Part shown: piece by piece, positions 49,822 through 58,533 of the stretch
Numbering within the stretch: position 1 is the first letter of the stretch
How the letters are laid out: every line of letters starts with the position of its first letter
Source: Gammaproteobacteria bacterium
GTDB lineage: Bacteria; Pseudomonadota; Gammaproteobacteria; Enterobacterales; Psychrobiaceae
Direction of reading: 5' to 3'
Assembly: GCA_013214965.1 (NCBI GenBank)
Contig: JABSRU010000012.1
Location: forward strand, 39,470 to 103,469
Length of the DNA: 64,000 bases
Position numbers and translations under genes: made by a program
Notes under the pieces: model-generated
Databases searched by the model: none
Told to the model about the DNA's origin: nothing
What the model saw: the letters and a program-made list of their open reading frames with translations, nothing else

Positions 49822-51288
49822 ATGATTTGGTTTCTATTTTGTGTTGGCCTGCTGTTGGCTGGCTACTTTATTTATGGTGCATTGGTCGAAAAAATATTCG
49901 GCATCAATGAGCAACGAACCACTCCGGCTTATAGTCAAGAAGATGGCGTCGATTTTGTCCCGATGTCCACACCTAAAGTATACTTAGTTCAATTATTAAA
50001 TATTGCCGGTGTTGGACCAATATTCGGTCCAATTATGGGGGCTTTATATGGCCCAGCCGCGATGTTATGGATTGTGCTCGGCTGTATCTTTGGTGGCGCG
50101 GTTCACGATTATTTTGCGGGGATGTTGTCAATCCGCAATGGCGGCGCATCGGTGCCATCAATCACTGGGCGTTACCTAGGTAATGGTGCTAAACACTTTA
50201 TGAATGTGTTTGCGATTGTGTTATTACTGTTAGTTGGCGTGGTATTTGTGTCGGCTCCAGCAGGCATGATCACCAATTTAGTCAATGATCAAACGGGTGT
50301 CGATATGTCGGTTACTACCATGGTTGTTGCTATTTTTGCTTACTATATTATCGCTACTATTGTCCCAATTGATAAAATCATTGGTCGTTTTTATCCACTC
50401 TTCGGTGCGTTACTGGTCTTTATGTCGGTAGGTCTGATCACTGCGGTTGCATTCTCTAGTAAGCACTCTCTGTTGGGTAACTATGAAATGAGCCAAATGT
50501 TCACCAACATGAACCCTAATGATATGCCATTATGGCCTGCGTTGTTCATTACCATTGCCTGTGGTGCTATTTCTGGTTTCCATGCAACTCAATCGCCATT
50601 AATGGCTCGCTGCATGAAAAATGAAAAGAATGGTCGCTTTGTGTTTTATGGTGCGATGATCGGTGAAGGCATTATCGCCTTAATTTGGTGTGCATTAGCC
50701 TTATCATTCTTTGGTTCTGTTGAAGCCTTGTCTGATGCTGTCGCCAATGGTGGCCCGGGTAAAGTGGTTTATGATGCGTCATTTGGTTTATTAGGTGTTG
50801 CTGGTGGAGTGATGGCCTTTATGGGCGTAATTATTTTACCCATTACTTCAGGTGACACGGCATTTAGATCGAGCCGTTTAATCTTAGCGGAGTACTTTAA
50901 GGTTGACCAAAAGCCATTGCTAAATCGCTTATTGATGGCTCTGCCGTTGTTTGTGATTGGCGGTATTTTAACTCAAGTAGATTTCGGCATTATCTGGCGC
51001 TATTTCGGCTTTGCTAACCAAACAACCGCGGTGATGATGTTATGGACTGCCTCGGCCTATCTATTACGTCATGATAAATTCCACTGGATTGCGACTGCGC
51101 CAGCTATGTTTATGACGACCGTGGTTATTTGCTTTATCTTAAATAATGATAAGTTGGGACTTGGCTTGACCATGGATATAGCGACCGCCATCGCTATTGT
51201 TTCTACCATGCTAATCACCGGCTTGGTGATTTACAAATCAAAAGGCAAAGGCGACTTGCCTGAGCCAGAACTAATCAAGGCTAATTAA
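49822..51288 (+). CDS. CstA-family transporter (pyruvate or peptide), short form
   Basis: A 488-residue membrane protein with about 13-14 TM helices. Family signatures: FVPMSTPKVYLVQLLNIAGV then GPIFGPIMGALYGPAAMLWI, GAVHDYFAGMLSIRNGG, GAISGFHATQSPLMARC and LPITSGDTAFRSSRLI. It is shorter than E. coli CstA or BtsT (about 700 residues), matching the short CstA subgroup common in marine bacteria. E. coli CstA and BtsT import pyruvate; the position after a LytS/LytTR pair agrees with that. Followed by a strong terminator. Confidence 0.88.
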   Translation: MIWFLFCVGLLLAGYFIYGALVEKIFGINEQRTTPAYSQEDGVDFVPMSTPKVYLVQLLNIAGVGPIFGPIMGALYGPAAMLWIVLGCIFGGAVHDYFAGMLSIRNGGASVPSITGRYLGNGAKHFMNVFAIVLLLLVGVVFVSAPAGMITNLVNDQTGVDMSVTTMVVAIFAYYIIATIVPIDKIIGRFYPLFGALLVFMSVGLITAVAFSSKHSLLGNYEMSQMFTNMNPNDMPLWPALFITIACGAISGFHATQSPLMARCMKNEKNGRFVFYGAMIGEGIIALIWCALALSFFGSVEALSDAVANGGPGKVVYDASFGLLGVAGGVMAFMGVIILPITSGDTAFRSSRLILAEYFKVDQKPLLNRLLMALPLFVIGGILTQVDFGIIWRYFGFANQTTAVMMLWTASAYLLRHDKFHWIATAPAMFMTTVVICFILNNDKLGLGLTMDIATAIAIVSTMLITGLVIYKSKGKGDLPEPELIKAN

Positions 51289-51310
51289 CCAAGCGCATTA
51301 TAAGTTTTCT

Positions 51311-51345
51311 AAAGATAAGCCTCATCATTGAGGCTTATCTTTATT
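51311..51345 (+). terminator. Strong terminator after cstA
   Basis: AAAGATAAGCCTCA and TGAGGCTTATCTTT form a perfect 14-bp stem with a four-base loop. Confidence 0.85.
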
Positions 51346-51376
51346 CCTTCGTTGTTTAGCACAGAATCTGTAACTC

Positions 51377-52312
51377 TCATATACCTGAACCATATTCCTT
51401 TGTCACCGCATCCAAACTCTGCTTAACTATTTTTCTAAACCAAATCAATGACTGATCTTGATCTGTTTTTTGATGCCAATACAGATGGGAAGATACTTGA
51501 GGTAACTCATAGGGTAACGGTTTAATAATTAGATCACTATCGATTAATTGCATCGCAATGAGTCGTGGTAAGGTCAGCATTAAAGCAGTTCCTTTGAGCA
51601 TCATTTTAGCACTTTGATAACTTTGGCAACGGATATTAATGTCACGATTAATCCCTTGTTGTAACAGGGCTAAATCTTCAACTGAACTACCAAACGCTCG
51701 TGACGATACCACTAAATGCTGCGCCGCTATGTAGCTCTCAGGTGTGAGCCCATTGGCTAAGACATGGGATTTATCCATTAACACGCAAAAATGATCACTG
51801 GATAAAAACAAATGGTTAATGGGCTTTTTAATCGGTAAAGCAATATCAATGGCGACGTCAATTTGATTTGTTGCTAACTGACGATTCATTTGTGCTCGAA
51901 TTAATTTAACGCTACTGAGTTTGGCTTGGGGCGTTTCAATCGCCATGGCGTGTTGAATGTTGCGTAATACTGCTGGCTCAATCACATCATGAATCGCTAG
52001 TTTGAACGTTTGTTGGGTATTTTTTAATTCAAAATCGCCACAGGTTTGCAATATTTGTCTTAATTTCCCCAGTGTTTCGATCAGTTGCGGCGCTAAGGTT
52101 TGGCATAACGGAGTCGGCTGCATTTGTTGCCCTTGCCGGACAAACAATTGATCATTTAGCACCAATCGTAATCGTTTAATAGCGTGACTAACCGCCGATG
52201 GACTGATAAATAAAATATTAGCGACCGTGGTCATATTGCGCTCAAGATACAGACTTTCGAACACTTTGAGTAAATTAAAATCTAACTGCTGAATCTTATT
52301 CGCTTCAATCAT
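51377..52312 (-). CDS. LysR-family transcriptional regulator
   Basis: A ~311-residue LysR regulator. HTH: LDFNLLKVFESLYLERNMTT then VANILFISPSAVSHAIKRLR. The effector domain follows. ATG at 52312 preferred over an in-frame TTG two codons earlier. Divergent from the acyl-CoA dehydrogenase operon, its likely target. Confidence 0.88.
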   Translation of the reverse strand: MIEANKIQQLDFNLLKVFESLYLERNMTTVANILFISPSAVSHAIKRLRLVLNDQLFVRQGQQMQPTPLCQTLAPQLIETLGKLRQILQTCGDFELKNTQQTFKLAIHDVIEPAVLRNIQHAMAIETPQAKLSSVKLIRAQMNRQLATNQIDVAIDIALPIKKPINHLFLSSDHFCVLMDKSHVLANGLTPESYIAAQHLVVSSRAFGSSVEDLALLQQGINRDINIRCQSYQSAKMMLKGTALMLTLPRLIAMQLIDSDLIIKPLPYELPQVSSHLYWHQKTDQDQSLIWFRKIVKQSLDAVTKEYGSGI

Positions 52313-52420
52313 TAACAATCAACTATGAATACAATTCATTACATACTAGCAATATATTTCACTTTATTCATTATCATTATTCTCCTATGCTTAAATTAAT
52401 CCAATGATTAAGGAATCATC

Positions 52421-53644
52421 ATGAATTTTCAGCCCAGTGAAAAAAGTCAGCAATATTTAAAGCGCCTAATATCCTTTATGGATGAATTTGTCGCCCCGGT
52501 TGAGCGTGAGATTATTGAAGAGAATGAACGTTTAAATCAAGGGGGCAATTGGCGAGATTGGCAAGTGGTACCAGCAGTTGAACAACTTAAACAACACGCT
52601 AAAGATGCCGGATTGTGGAATTTGTTTCTGCCTGACGATCAACTGGGCCAAGGCTTATCTTGCTTAGAGTATGCACCTTTAGCCGAGCAAATGGGCCGAA
52701 TAGTCTTCGCGTCTGAAATATTTAACTGTAATGCCCCCGATACAGGCAATATGGAAGTGCTATATCACTTTGGTAATGACGCGCAGAAAAAACAATGGCT
52801 GACGCCTTTATTAAACGGTGATATTCGATCTGTTTTTACCATGACTGAGCCTGATGTTGCTTCTTCTGATGCCACTAATATGGCCGCAACTATCAAGCAA
52901 GAAGGCGAGCATTTAACCCTAAATGGCACCAAGTGGTGGAGTACGGGTTTAGGGCATCCCAATGCAAAAGTCGCTATTTTTATGGGCCTATCAAATCCAG
53001 AGAATAATAAACACAGTCAACATTCAATGGTGCTTGTACCTCTCGACACACCAGGGATTGAAATAAAACGGATGTTAACCGCCTGTGGCGATTATGACGC
53101 GCCCTATGGTCATGGTGAAATAGCCTTTAACCATGTCAAAGTGCCAATCGGTAATCTATTAGTGGGGATGGGTAAAGGCTTTGCTATTGCCCAGGGTCGA
53201 TTAGGACCCGGTCGAATTCACCACTGTATGCGCGCCATTGGAGCCGCTGAACGTTGCTTGGAATTGATGATTGAACGTGGTTTAAGTCGTCATGCCTTTG
53301 GACAACCCATTATTAAACTCGGTGGTAATCAAGAGCGCATTGCAAAAGCAAGAATGGCAATTGATCAAGCGCGATTATTGACTTTGCATGCAGCCTGGAA
53401 AATTGATAAATCAGGGGTAAAAAACTCAATGACGGAAATTTCAAGTATTAAAGTCGTGGTGCCAAATATGCTGCAAGACGTCAGTGACATGGCGATTCAA
53501 ATGTTTGGTGGCGCTGGTGTCTCATCCGATTTTCCGATCGCGACCTTTTTCGCAGGCGCTAGAATGCTACGGTTAGCCGATGGACCCGATGAGGTTCATA
53601 TGGCCATGGTATCTCGATTGGAACTAGCCAAATATAAAAAATAA
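52421..53644 (+). CDS. Acyl-CoA dehydrogenase, ACAD10/11-like (LvaC-like)
   Basis: A 407-residue FAD-dependent enzyme. Landmarks: FLPDDQLGQGLSCLEYAPLA, FTMTEPDVASSDATNM, KWWSTGLGHPNAKV, LGPGRIHHCMRAIGAAERCL, and IQMFGGAGVSSDFPIATFFA. LGPGRIHHCMR is typical of the ACAD10/ACAD11 branch, which in bacteria works with an APH-type kinase on 4-hydroxyacyl-CoAs. The gene heads a five-gene operon that includes such a kinase (54494). Start ATG at 52421 with AAGGA upstream. Confidence 0.88.
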   Translation: MNFQPSEKSQQYLKRLISFMDEFVAPVEREIIEENERLNQGGNWRDWQVVPAVEQLKQHAKDAGLWNLFLPDDQLGQGLSCLEYAPLAEQMGRIVFASEIFNCNAPDTGNMEVLYHFGNDAQKKQWLTPLLNGDIRSVFTMTEPDVASSDATNMAATIKQEGEHLTLNGTKWWSTGLGHPNAKVAIFMGLSNPENNKHSQHSMVLVPLDTPGIEIKRMLTACGDYDAPYGHGEIAFNHVKVPIGNLLVGMGKGFAIAQGRLGPGRIHHCMRAIGAAERCLELMIERGLSRHAFGQPIIKLGGNQERIAKARMAIDQARLLTLHAAWKIDKSGVKNSMTEISSIKVVVPNMLQDVSDMAIQMFGGAGVSSDFPIATFFAGARMLRLADGPDEVHMAMVSRLELAKYKK

Positions 53645-53657
53645 AGCGAGGATGGAT

Positions 53658-54497
53658 ATGTCATTAAGAATATTAATTACCGGTGGTGCTACTGGTTTGG
53701 GCAAGGCGTTAGCACGATGCTGGGCAAGTCATCATCAAGCCAATATAAAAATTTGTATTGCCGATATCCATCAATCTCGTGGTGAAGAAACAGTCAACCA
53801 ATTAGTGACAATGGGTGCTGATGCGATGTTTTTCCCTTGTGATATCACTAATTTAAGCGATATTGAGCAGATGAAACAGCAGATTATAGAACAATGGCAA
53901 GGAATCGATATTGTGATTAATAATGCCGGCGTTGCCACCGGCGGCTCTTTTCCCAGCGAAAGTATTGAACAATGGCAATGGATTTTTGACATTAATTTAA
54001 TCGGAATGGTTCGGGTAAGCCAGGCATTTTTTGATATTTTCAAACGTCAAGGTCATGGTCATTTTATTAATATTGCTTCGCAAGCAGGCCTGACCCCAGT
54101 CCCGTTAATGAGTAGTTATAACGCGGTAAAATCAGCCGTTATCTCATTATCAGAGACCATGAGACTCGAATTTATCCCACATCATATCAAGGTTAATGTG
54201 GTGTGCCCGAGTTTTTTCAAAACAAATCTTAACGAATCAATTCGCTCCAGTGAATCACAATCACTCAAGATGATGAATAAATTTTTTGAACGAGGAGAGC
54301 TGTCAGCGGATCAGGTCGCTCAAAGAATTTATCGTCAGGTAGAACAGGATAAATTCTTAATTTTGACCCACGACGAAGGCAAAAAAGCCTATTTGATGAA
54401 AAAAATTCTACCAGTATCATTGTATTTATCATTGATGAGGAAGAAGACTAAGGCCATGCTAACAAAAAGAACAGCCCATACGAGTAAACCATCATGA
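53658..54497 (+). CDS. Short-chain dehydrogenase/reductase
   Basis: A 279-residue SDR. NAD(P) motif TGGATGLGKAL, NNAGVATGG, catalytic SQAGL...YNAVKSA (Tyr and Lys present, S upstream). ATG at 53658 is chosen because GAGG lies seven bases upstream; the ATG two codons earlier overlaps that ribosome site. It lies between the dehydrogenase and the kinase and overlaps the kinase start by 4 bp. Substrate not known; a 3-hydroxyacyl or 4-oxo/4-hydroxy acid step fits the operon. Confidence 0.85.
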   Translation: MSLRILITGGATGLGKALARCWASHHQANIKICIADIHQSRGEETVNQLVTMGADAMFFPCDITNLSDIEQMKQQIIEQWQGIDIVINNAGVATGGSFPSESIEQWQWIFDINLIGMVRVSQAFFDIFKRQGHGHFINIASQAGLTPVPLMSSYNAVKSAVISLSETMRLEFIPHHIKVNVVCPSFFKTNLNESIRSSESQSLKMMNKFFERGELSADQVAQRIYRQVEQDKFLILTHDEGKKAYLMKKILPVSLYLSLMRKKTKAMLTKRTAHTSKPS

Positions 54498-55570
54498 CTA
54501 ATACCCTACTAGATCAAGCAAAAGCGGTACGCACCGGTGAAGAACTCGATGAAAACGCCGTTGCAGATTGGTTAAGATCCGACACAAAACTTAGCTTAAG
54601 TGGGCAACCAATCATCACCCAATATGCAGGAGGAGCCTCTAACTGGACCTATTGTTTAGATTATCCAGAGCAATCAATCATTTTAAGGCGCGGACCTAAG
54701 GGCACCAAAGCCAAAGGCGCTCATGATATGGCGAGGGAATTTAAGTTGCAGCAAGCATTAAAGCCCGTTTATGGCTATGTGCCTGAGATGCTCGCTTATT
54801 GTGATAATAATGAGATATTAGGCACCGATTTTTACGTAATGGAAAAGCTAACGGGGATTATTCCTCGTAAAAACTTACCCAAAAATCTATTAACGACGCC
54901 AAATCAAACCCGTCAATTGTGCCATAACATGCTCGATTGCTTAATAGAGTTGCATCAAGTTGACTATCAGCAAGCGGGCCTTGAACATTTAGGCAAAGGT
55001 GCGGGTTATACCGCCCGACAAATATCCGGTTGGAGTGAACGATTCCAACGGGCAAAAACCTGGAATGTTCCTGCTGCTAGCTCAGTCCTTCATTGGTTAA
55101 ATAGTAATATGCCAACCGAAGAACGTATTTGTATTACCCACAATGATTTTCGGTTCGACAATCTGCTGCTCGACGAGAATGATTACACCAAAATTTTAGG
55201 AGTACTCGACTGGGAGCTTGCGACTCTTGGTGACCCTTTAATGGATCTTGGTAATACGTTAGCTTATTGGGTCGAGCATAACGATGATTTTTTGGCGCAG
55301 CAATCGCGTCGTCAGCCCACTCACCTTCCCGGCATGCTTACACGAACACAGGTTATTGAATATTACTGCCAAAAGACCAAGATCGACGTTGATGAATTTA
55401 CTTTTTATGAGGTCTATGGCTTGTTTCGCTTAGCGGCAATAGCACAGCAAATTTATTATCGTTATCACCATGGTCAAACCAATAATCCCGCGTTTAAACA
55501 TTTTTGGGTTTTTGTTCATTATTTACTGTGGCGCTGTAAAAAAGCGATTAAATCACAGGGTAAACGCTAA
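54494..55570 (+). CDS. APH-family kinase, ACAD10/11 N-domain-like (LvaA-like 4-hydroxyacyl-CoA kinase)
   Basis: A 358-residue phosphotransferase. YAGGASNWTYCLD and ILRRGPKGTKAKGAHDMARE form the N-lobe, THNDFRFDNLLLD the catalytic loop, and GVLDWELATLGDPLMDLGNT the metal motif. This matches the kinase domain of animal ACAD10/11 and Pseudomonas LvaA, which phosphorylate 4-hydroxyacyl-CoA before elimination. It does not look like an antibiotic-resistance enzyme. Start ATG overlaps the upstream stop (ATGA), and the stop overlaps the next start (TAATG). Confidence 0.85.
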   Translation: MTNTLLDQAKAVRTGEELDENAVADWLRSDTKLSLSGQPIITQYAGGASNWTYCLDYPEQSIILRRGPKGTKAKGAHDMAREFKLQQALKPVYGYVPEMLAYCDNNEILGTDFYVMEKLTGIIPRKNLPKNLLTTPNQTRQLCHNMLDCLIELHQVDYQQAGLEHLGKGAGYTARQISGWSERFQRAKTWNVPAASSVLHWLNSNMPTEERICITHNDFRFDNLLLDENDYTKILGVLDWELATLGDPLMDLGNTLAYWVEHNDDFLAQQSRRQPTHLPGMLTRTQVIEYYCQKTKIDVDEFTFYEVYGLFRLAAIAQQIYYRYHHGQTNNPAFKHFWVFVHYLLWRCKKAIKSQGKR

Positions 55571-56274
55571 TGGCTGCTATTTATTTAATCCGACATGGAC
55601 AGGCAAGTACCGACAGTGAAGTTTACGATAAGCTCTCTGATAAAGGTATGATTCAAGCCAAAATCATGGCGAAATATTTGGCCGAGAAAGTACCACACCC
55701 TGACCTTGTTTTAGCAGGTACAATGCTGCGCCATCGCGAAACCGCGCAGCATTGTTTATCACAGTTTGAAGTTCCTGATTTGTATGATCAATTATACTGT
55801 GATGAAGGTTGGAATGAATACGCTCATCAAGAAATTTTAGGTGCTTATCGTCCAGATTTCGCAACACCATCTGGCATTAAGCAATACCTAACACTTAATA
55901 ACTGTTCGCTAGCTAACTTTAAAACTCATTATGTCGCAGCAATGAATCGTTGGATTTCAGGTACTCATAACGATGACTACCCGGAAACTTGGTTACAATT
56001 TAAACAACGGGTTTTAAACAGCTTCCTTCTCGTCACAAAACAACATTCTAATAAAGATATTTTTGTTTATACCTCAGCAGGCCCTATTAGCATTATTGCT
56101 TGTTACTTACTCAGTTTACCAGCAGAGCAACTGATGACCATTAATTGGACGCTCGTTAATGCGGGGATCACAAAAGTCATCATCGGTAAGGATCAGCGCT
56201 TAAGCCTATCGACTTTAAATGAGCATCATTACTTTGAATCGCTCGATCAGCGATACTTACTTACTTACACTTAA
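55570..56274 (+). CDS. Histidine phosphatase (phosphoglycerate mutase-like)
   Basis: A 234-residue protein with the phosphohistidine motif LIRHGQAS (H9) and a second site AGTMLRHRETAQ. YTSAGPISIIACYLL carries the region of the second catalytic His, but with Ala/Gly and no His, so activity may be altered. Genes of this type regularly accompany the ACAD/APH pair in gammaproteobacteria; the substrate is not known. Confidence 0.78.
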   Translation: MAAIYLIRHGQASTDSEVYDKLSDKGMIQAKIMAKYLAEKVPHPDLVLAGTMLRHRETAQHCLSQFEVPDLYDQLYCDEGWNEYAHQEILGAYRPDFATPSGIKQYLTLNNCSLANFKTHYVAAMNRWISGTHNDDYPETWLQFKQRVLNSFLLVTKQHSNKDIFVYTSAGPISIIACYLLSLPAEQLMTINWTLVNAGITKVIIGKDQRLSLSTLNEHHYFESLDQRYLLTYT

Positions 56275-56299
56275 TTTTGATAATCAAAGTGAGCTAAAC

Positions 56300-57049
56300 A
56301 TGAAAAGAACCAATATATTAATCACCGGCGCCAGTTCAGGCTTAGGAAAAGGCATGGCGATTGAGTTTGCTAAACAAGGCTATAACCTAGCGTTATGTGC
56401 TCGTCGTGAAGATCGCCTGATTGAACTAAAGCAACAATTAGAAACGATTAATCCTGATATTAAAGTCTTTATTAATACCCTCGATGTTAATCAGCATGAT
56501 GATGTATTCACAGTGTTCAAGTTTTTTTATCAACAAATGGCTGGGTTAGACCGGGTGATCATTAATGCAGGCATGGGGCGAGGAGCATCCATTGGCACTG
56601 GCTATTTTGAAGCCAACAAACAAACTGCCGAAACCAATTTTATTGCGGCATTAGCGCAAGCAGAAGCGGCAATGGAAATTTTTCGCGAACAAAATCATGG
56701 TCACCTAGTCACTATTTCGTCAATATCAGCATTGCGCGGATTTAGACGCGCATTAACATCTTACGCCGCGTCAAAATCGGCTATTAGTACCCTAACAGAA
56801 GGGATTAGAGTGGATGTGTTAAATACCCCGATTAAGGTCAGTTGTATTCATCCGGGATTTATTCGCAGCGAAATTAATGAAAAAGTAGAGAAAGTGCCCT
56901 TTATTGTTGATTTAGAAACTGGTAGTAAAGCACTGGTCACAGCAATAAATAAGGAACAGGGCACAAGTTATGTGCCTAATTGGCCTTGGTCATTTGTTCG
57001 GTGGATAATGCCAATTATGCCCTTAAGCATGCTACGAAAAATGAGCTAA
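56300..57049 (+). CDS. Short-chain dehydrogenase/reductase (SDR), second copy
   Basis: A 249-residue SDR. NAD(P) motif TGASSGLGKGM, NAGMGRGA, catalytic SSIS...YAASKSA. ATG at 56300 is chosen because it starts the Rossmann fold directly; the frame opens earlier inside the phosphatase gene. It ends 18 bp inside the convergent bioD gene. Last member of the acyl-CoA operon; substrate unknown. Confidence 0.85.
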   Translation: MKRTNILITGASSGLGKGMAIEFAKQGYNLALCARREDRLIELKQQLETINPDIKVFINTLDVNQHDDVFTVFKFFYQQMAGLDRVIINAGMGRGASIGTGYFEANKQTAETNFIAALAQAEAAMEIFREQNHGHLVTISSISALRGFRRALTSYAASKSAISTLTEGIRVDVLNTPIKVSCIHPGFIRSEINEKVEKVPFIVDLETGSKALVTAINKEQGTSYVPNWPWSFVRWIMPIMPLSMLRKMS

Positions 57050-57712
57050 GTCGAACAGTTTAGGCTTAGCCTGTTGATTTGAATTTACCTCTCCCAACAT
57101 CGGTGCTGGCATATTTTTAATCAAATAATCAAGGTTGGTTTGATAATAAGGCATCGGTTCACTCAGTTGATTCGCTATCCAACCGATCACATTCAAACCA
57201 TCATTTTTGACTGCTTCGACGGTCAATAATGCATGATTTAAACAACCGAGTTTCATCCCGACTACGATAATAACATCTAATTTTTGATCAATAACAAACT
57301 CACTAAGCCATTGATTATCATTAATAGGTAAGCGCCACCCCCCTGCCCCTTCGATGATTTCAATCTCGTATTGCTGGTCACGCTGCTGCCACCATTGGTT
57401 TAATTGCTCAATGCTCATGCTTTCCCCTACCATCGCTGCCGCGATGTGAGGCGCAATGGCTGGCTCATAACAAATAGGATTGATAGTTTGATAGCTTGGA
57501 TTACCCGAACTGGCTTGTTGCAAAATTAAAGCGTCATCATTACGAAGTCCATCTGGGGTCTGTTGCGCCCCCGCTGCAATCGGTTTATAACCAATAGCAG
57601 GTTGCCCTTGTTGATTAAATTGTTTTAATAACAAAGCACAAACATAGGTTTTTCCAACATCGGTGTCGGTGCCGGTGATAAAAATTGATTGAGCGGTGGA
57701 TTGAATAGTCAT
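57032..57712 (-). CDS. bioD: Dethiobiotin synthetase BioD
   Basis: A 226-residue ATP-dependent enzyme forming the ureido ring of dethiobiotin from DAPA and CO2. P-loop FITGTDTDVGKTYV, then GYKPIAAGAQ and EGAGGWRLPIN are typical. It is last in bioB-F-C-D; its start overlaps the bioC stop by one base (TAATG). Confidence 0.95.
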   Translation of the reverse strand: MTIQSTAQSIFITGTDTDVGKTYVCALLLKQFNQQGQPAIGYKPIAAGAQQTPDGLRNDDALILQQASSGNPSYQTINPICYEPAIAPHIAAAMVGESMSIEQLNQWWQQRDQQYEIEIIEGAGGWRLPINDNQWLSEFVIDQKLDVIIVVGMKLGCLNHALLTVEAVKNDGLNVIGWIANQLSEPMPYYQTNLDYLIKNMPAPMLGEVNSNQQAKPKLFDLAHFS

Positions 57713-58533
57713 TATATTTTCTCTAACACCACATACAACACTTGATAGGTTGCTGGCAGTTTTCCGTTACAACGATAGGGCTCATAGCCTTGCTTTAATG
57801 CTTGCAGTTGTGATTTCCCCATCAAGCCCCGCTGGGCATGAGCGGTTTGACTGGCACCAATTGCTTTGAGATCTTTCATTAAACCAACCACACTGTCATA
57901 CCAGACAACCTGTGGCTTTAGCTCCATGTGACATAGTTTAAAGCCACTGTGATTAATGATCTGTTCGATTTGGCCAAGATCCATAAAACTATTAACATGT
58001 TGGTGTTGATCAACCCGCGACCAAGCAGAGGCCAGCTCAGACAATGTGCCATTAAGTAGAGTGGTAAAAGCTATTTGACCTGTTACTTGTAATACACGCT
58101 GTGACTCCGCTAGCGCTTGGGCTAAATCATGAGTCCATTGCAGCATTAAGCTCGAAAATACGCCGCTGACACACTCGTTGGCTAACGGAAGATTTTCAGC
58201 ATCACCCGCTAACCACCAGCAATCTATTTGTTGGTTTCGTGCTTGGGCAAATTGCAACATCGGCGTTGCGATATCGAGTCCAATCACTTGCTGACTACGA
58301 TCACTTAGCGCCGAGGTAAAATAACCAGGTCCGGTACCTAAGTCCAATAATATCCCTTTGTCACAGGCCTTGGTCAATTCTAATAACTTATTACCCACCG
58401 AGCGTTGTAATGCTGCGCCGGAATCATAACTACTGGCGCTAGCGCCAAAAGACTCAGCAATTGATTGCTTGTTAATATCCGTTGATTGTGCGCCATAATG
58501 GTTCACGAGATGATCCGTTTGATGTTTATTCAT
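57712..58533 (-). CDS. bioC: Malonyl-ACP O-methyltransferase BioC
   Basis: A 273-residue SAM-dependent methyltransferase that caps malonyl-ACP at the start of biotin synthesis. SAM motif LLDLGTGPGYFTSAL, then GLDIATPMLQFA and LMLQWTHDLAQAL are BioC landmarks. The matching esterase BioH is not in the window. Overlaps bioF by 4 bp (ATGA). Confidence 0.93.
   Translation of the reverse strand: MNKHQTDHLVNHYGAQSTDINKQSIAESFGASASSYDSGAALQRSVGNKLLELTKACDKGILLDLGTGPGYFTSALSDRSQQVIGLDIATPMLQFAQARNQQIDCWWLAGDAENLPLANECVSGVFSSLMLQWTHDLAQALAESQRVLQVTGQIAFTTLLNGTLSELASAWSRVDQHQHVNSFMDLGQIEQIINHSGFKLCHMELKPQVVWYDSVVGLMKDLKAIGASQTAHAQRGLMGKSQLQALKQGYEPYRCNGKLPATYQVLYVVLEKI

Noticed and set aside
54494-55570. 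APH-type kinase read as an aminoglycoside-resistance gene
   Set aside because: Sequence and operon match ACAD10/11 and LvaA kinases; no resistance-gene context.
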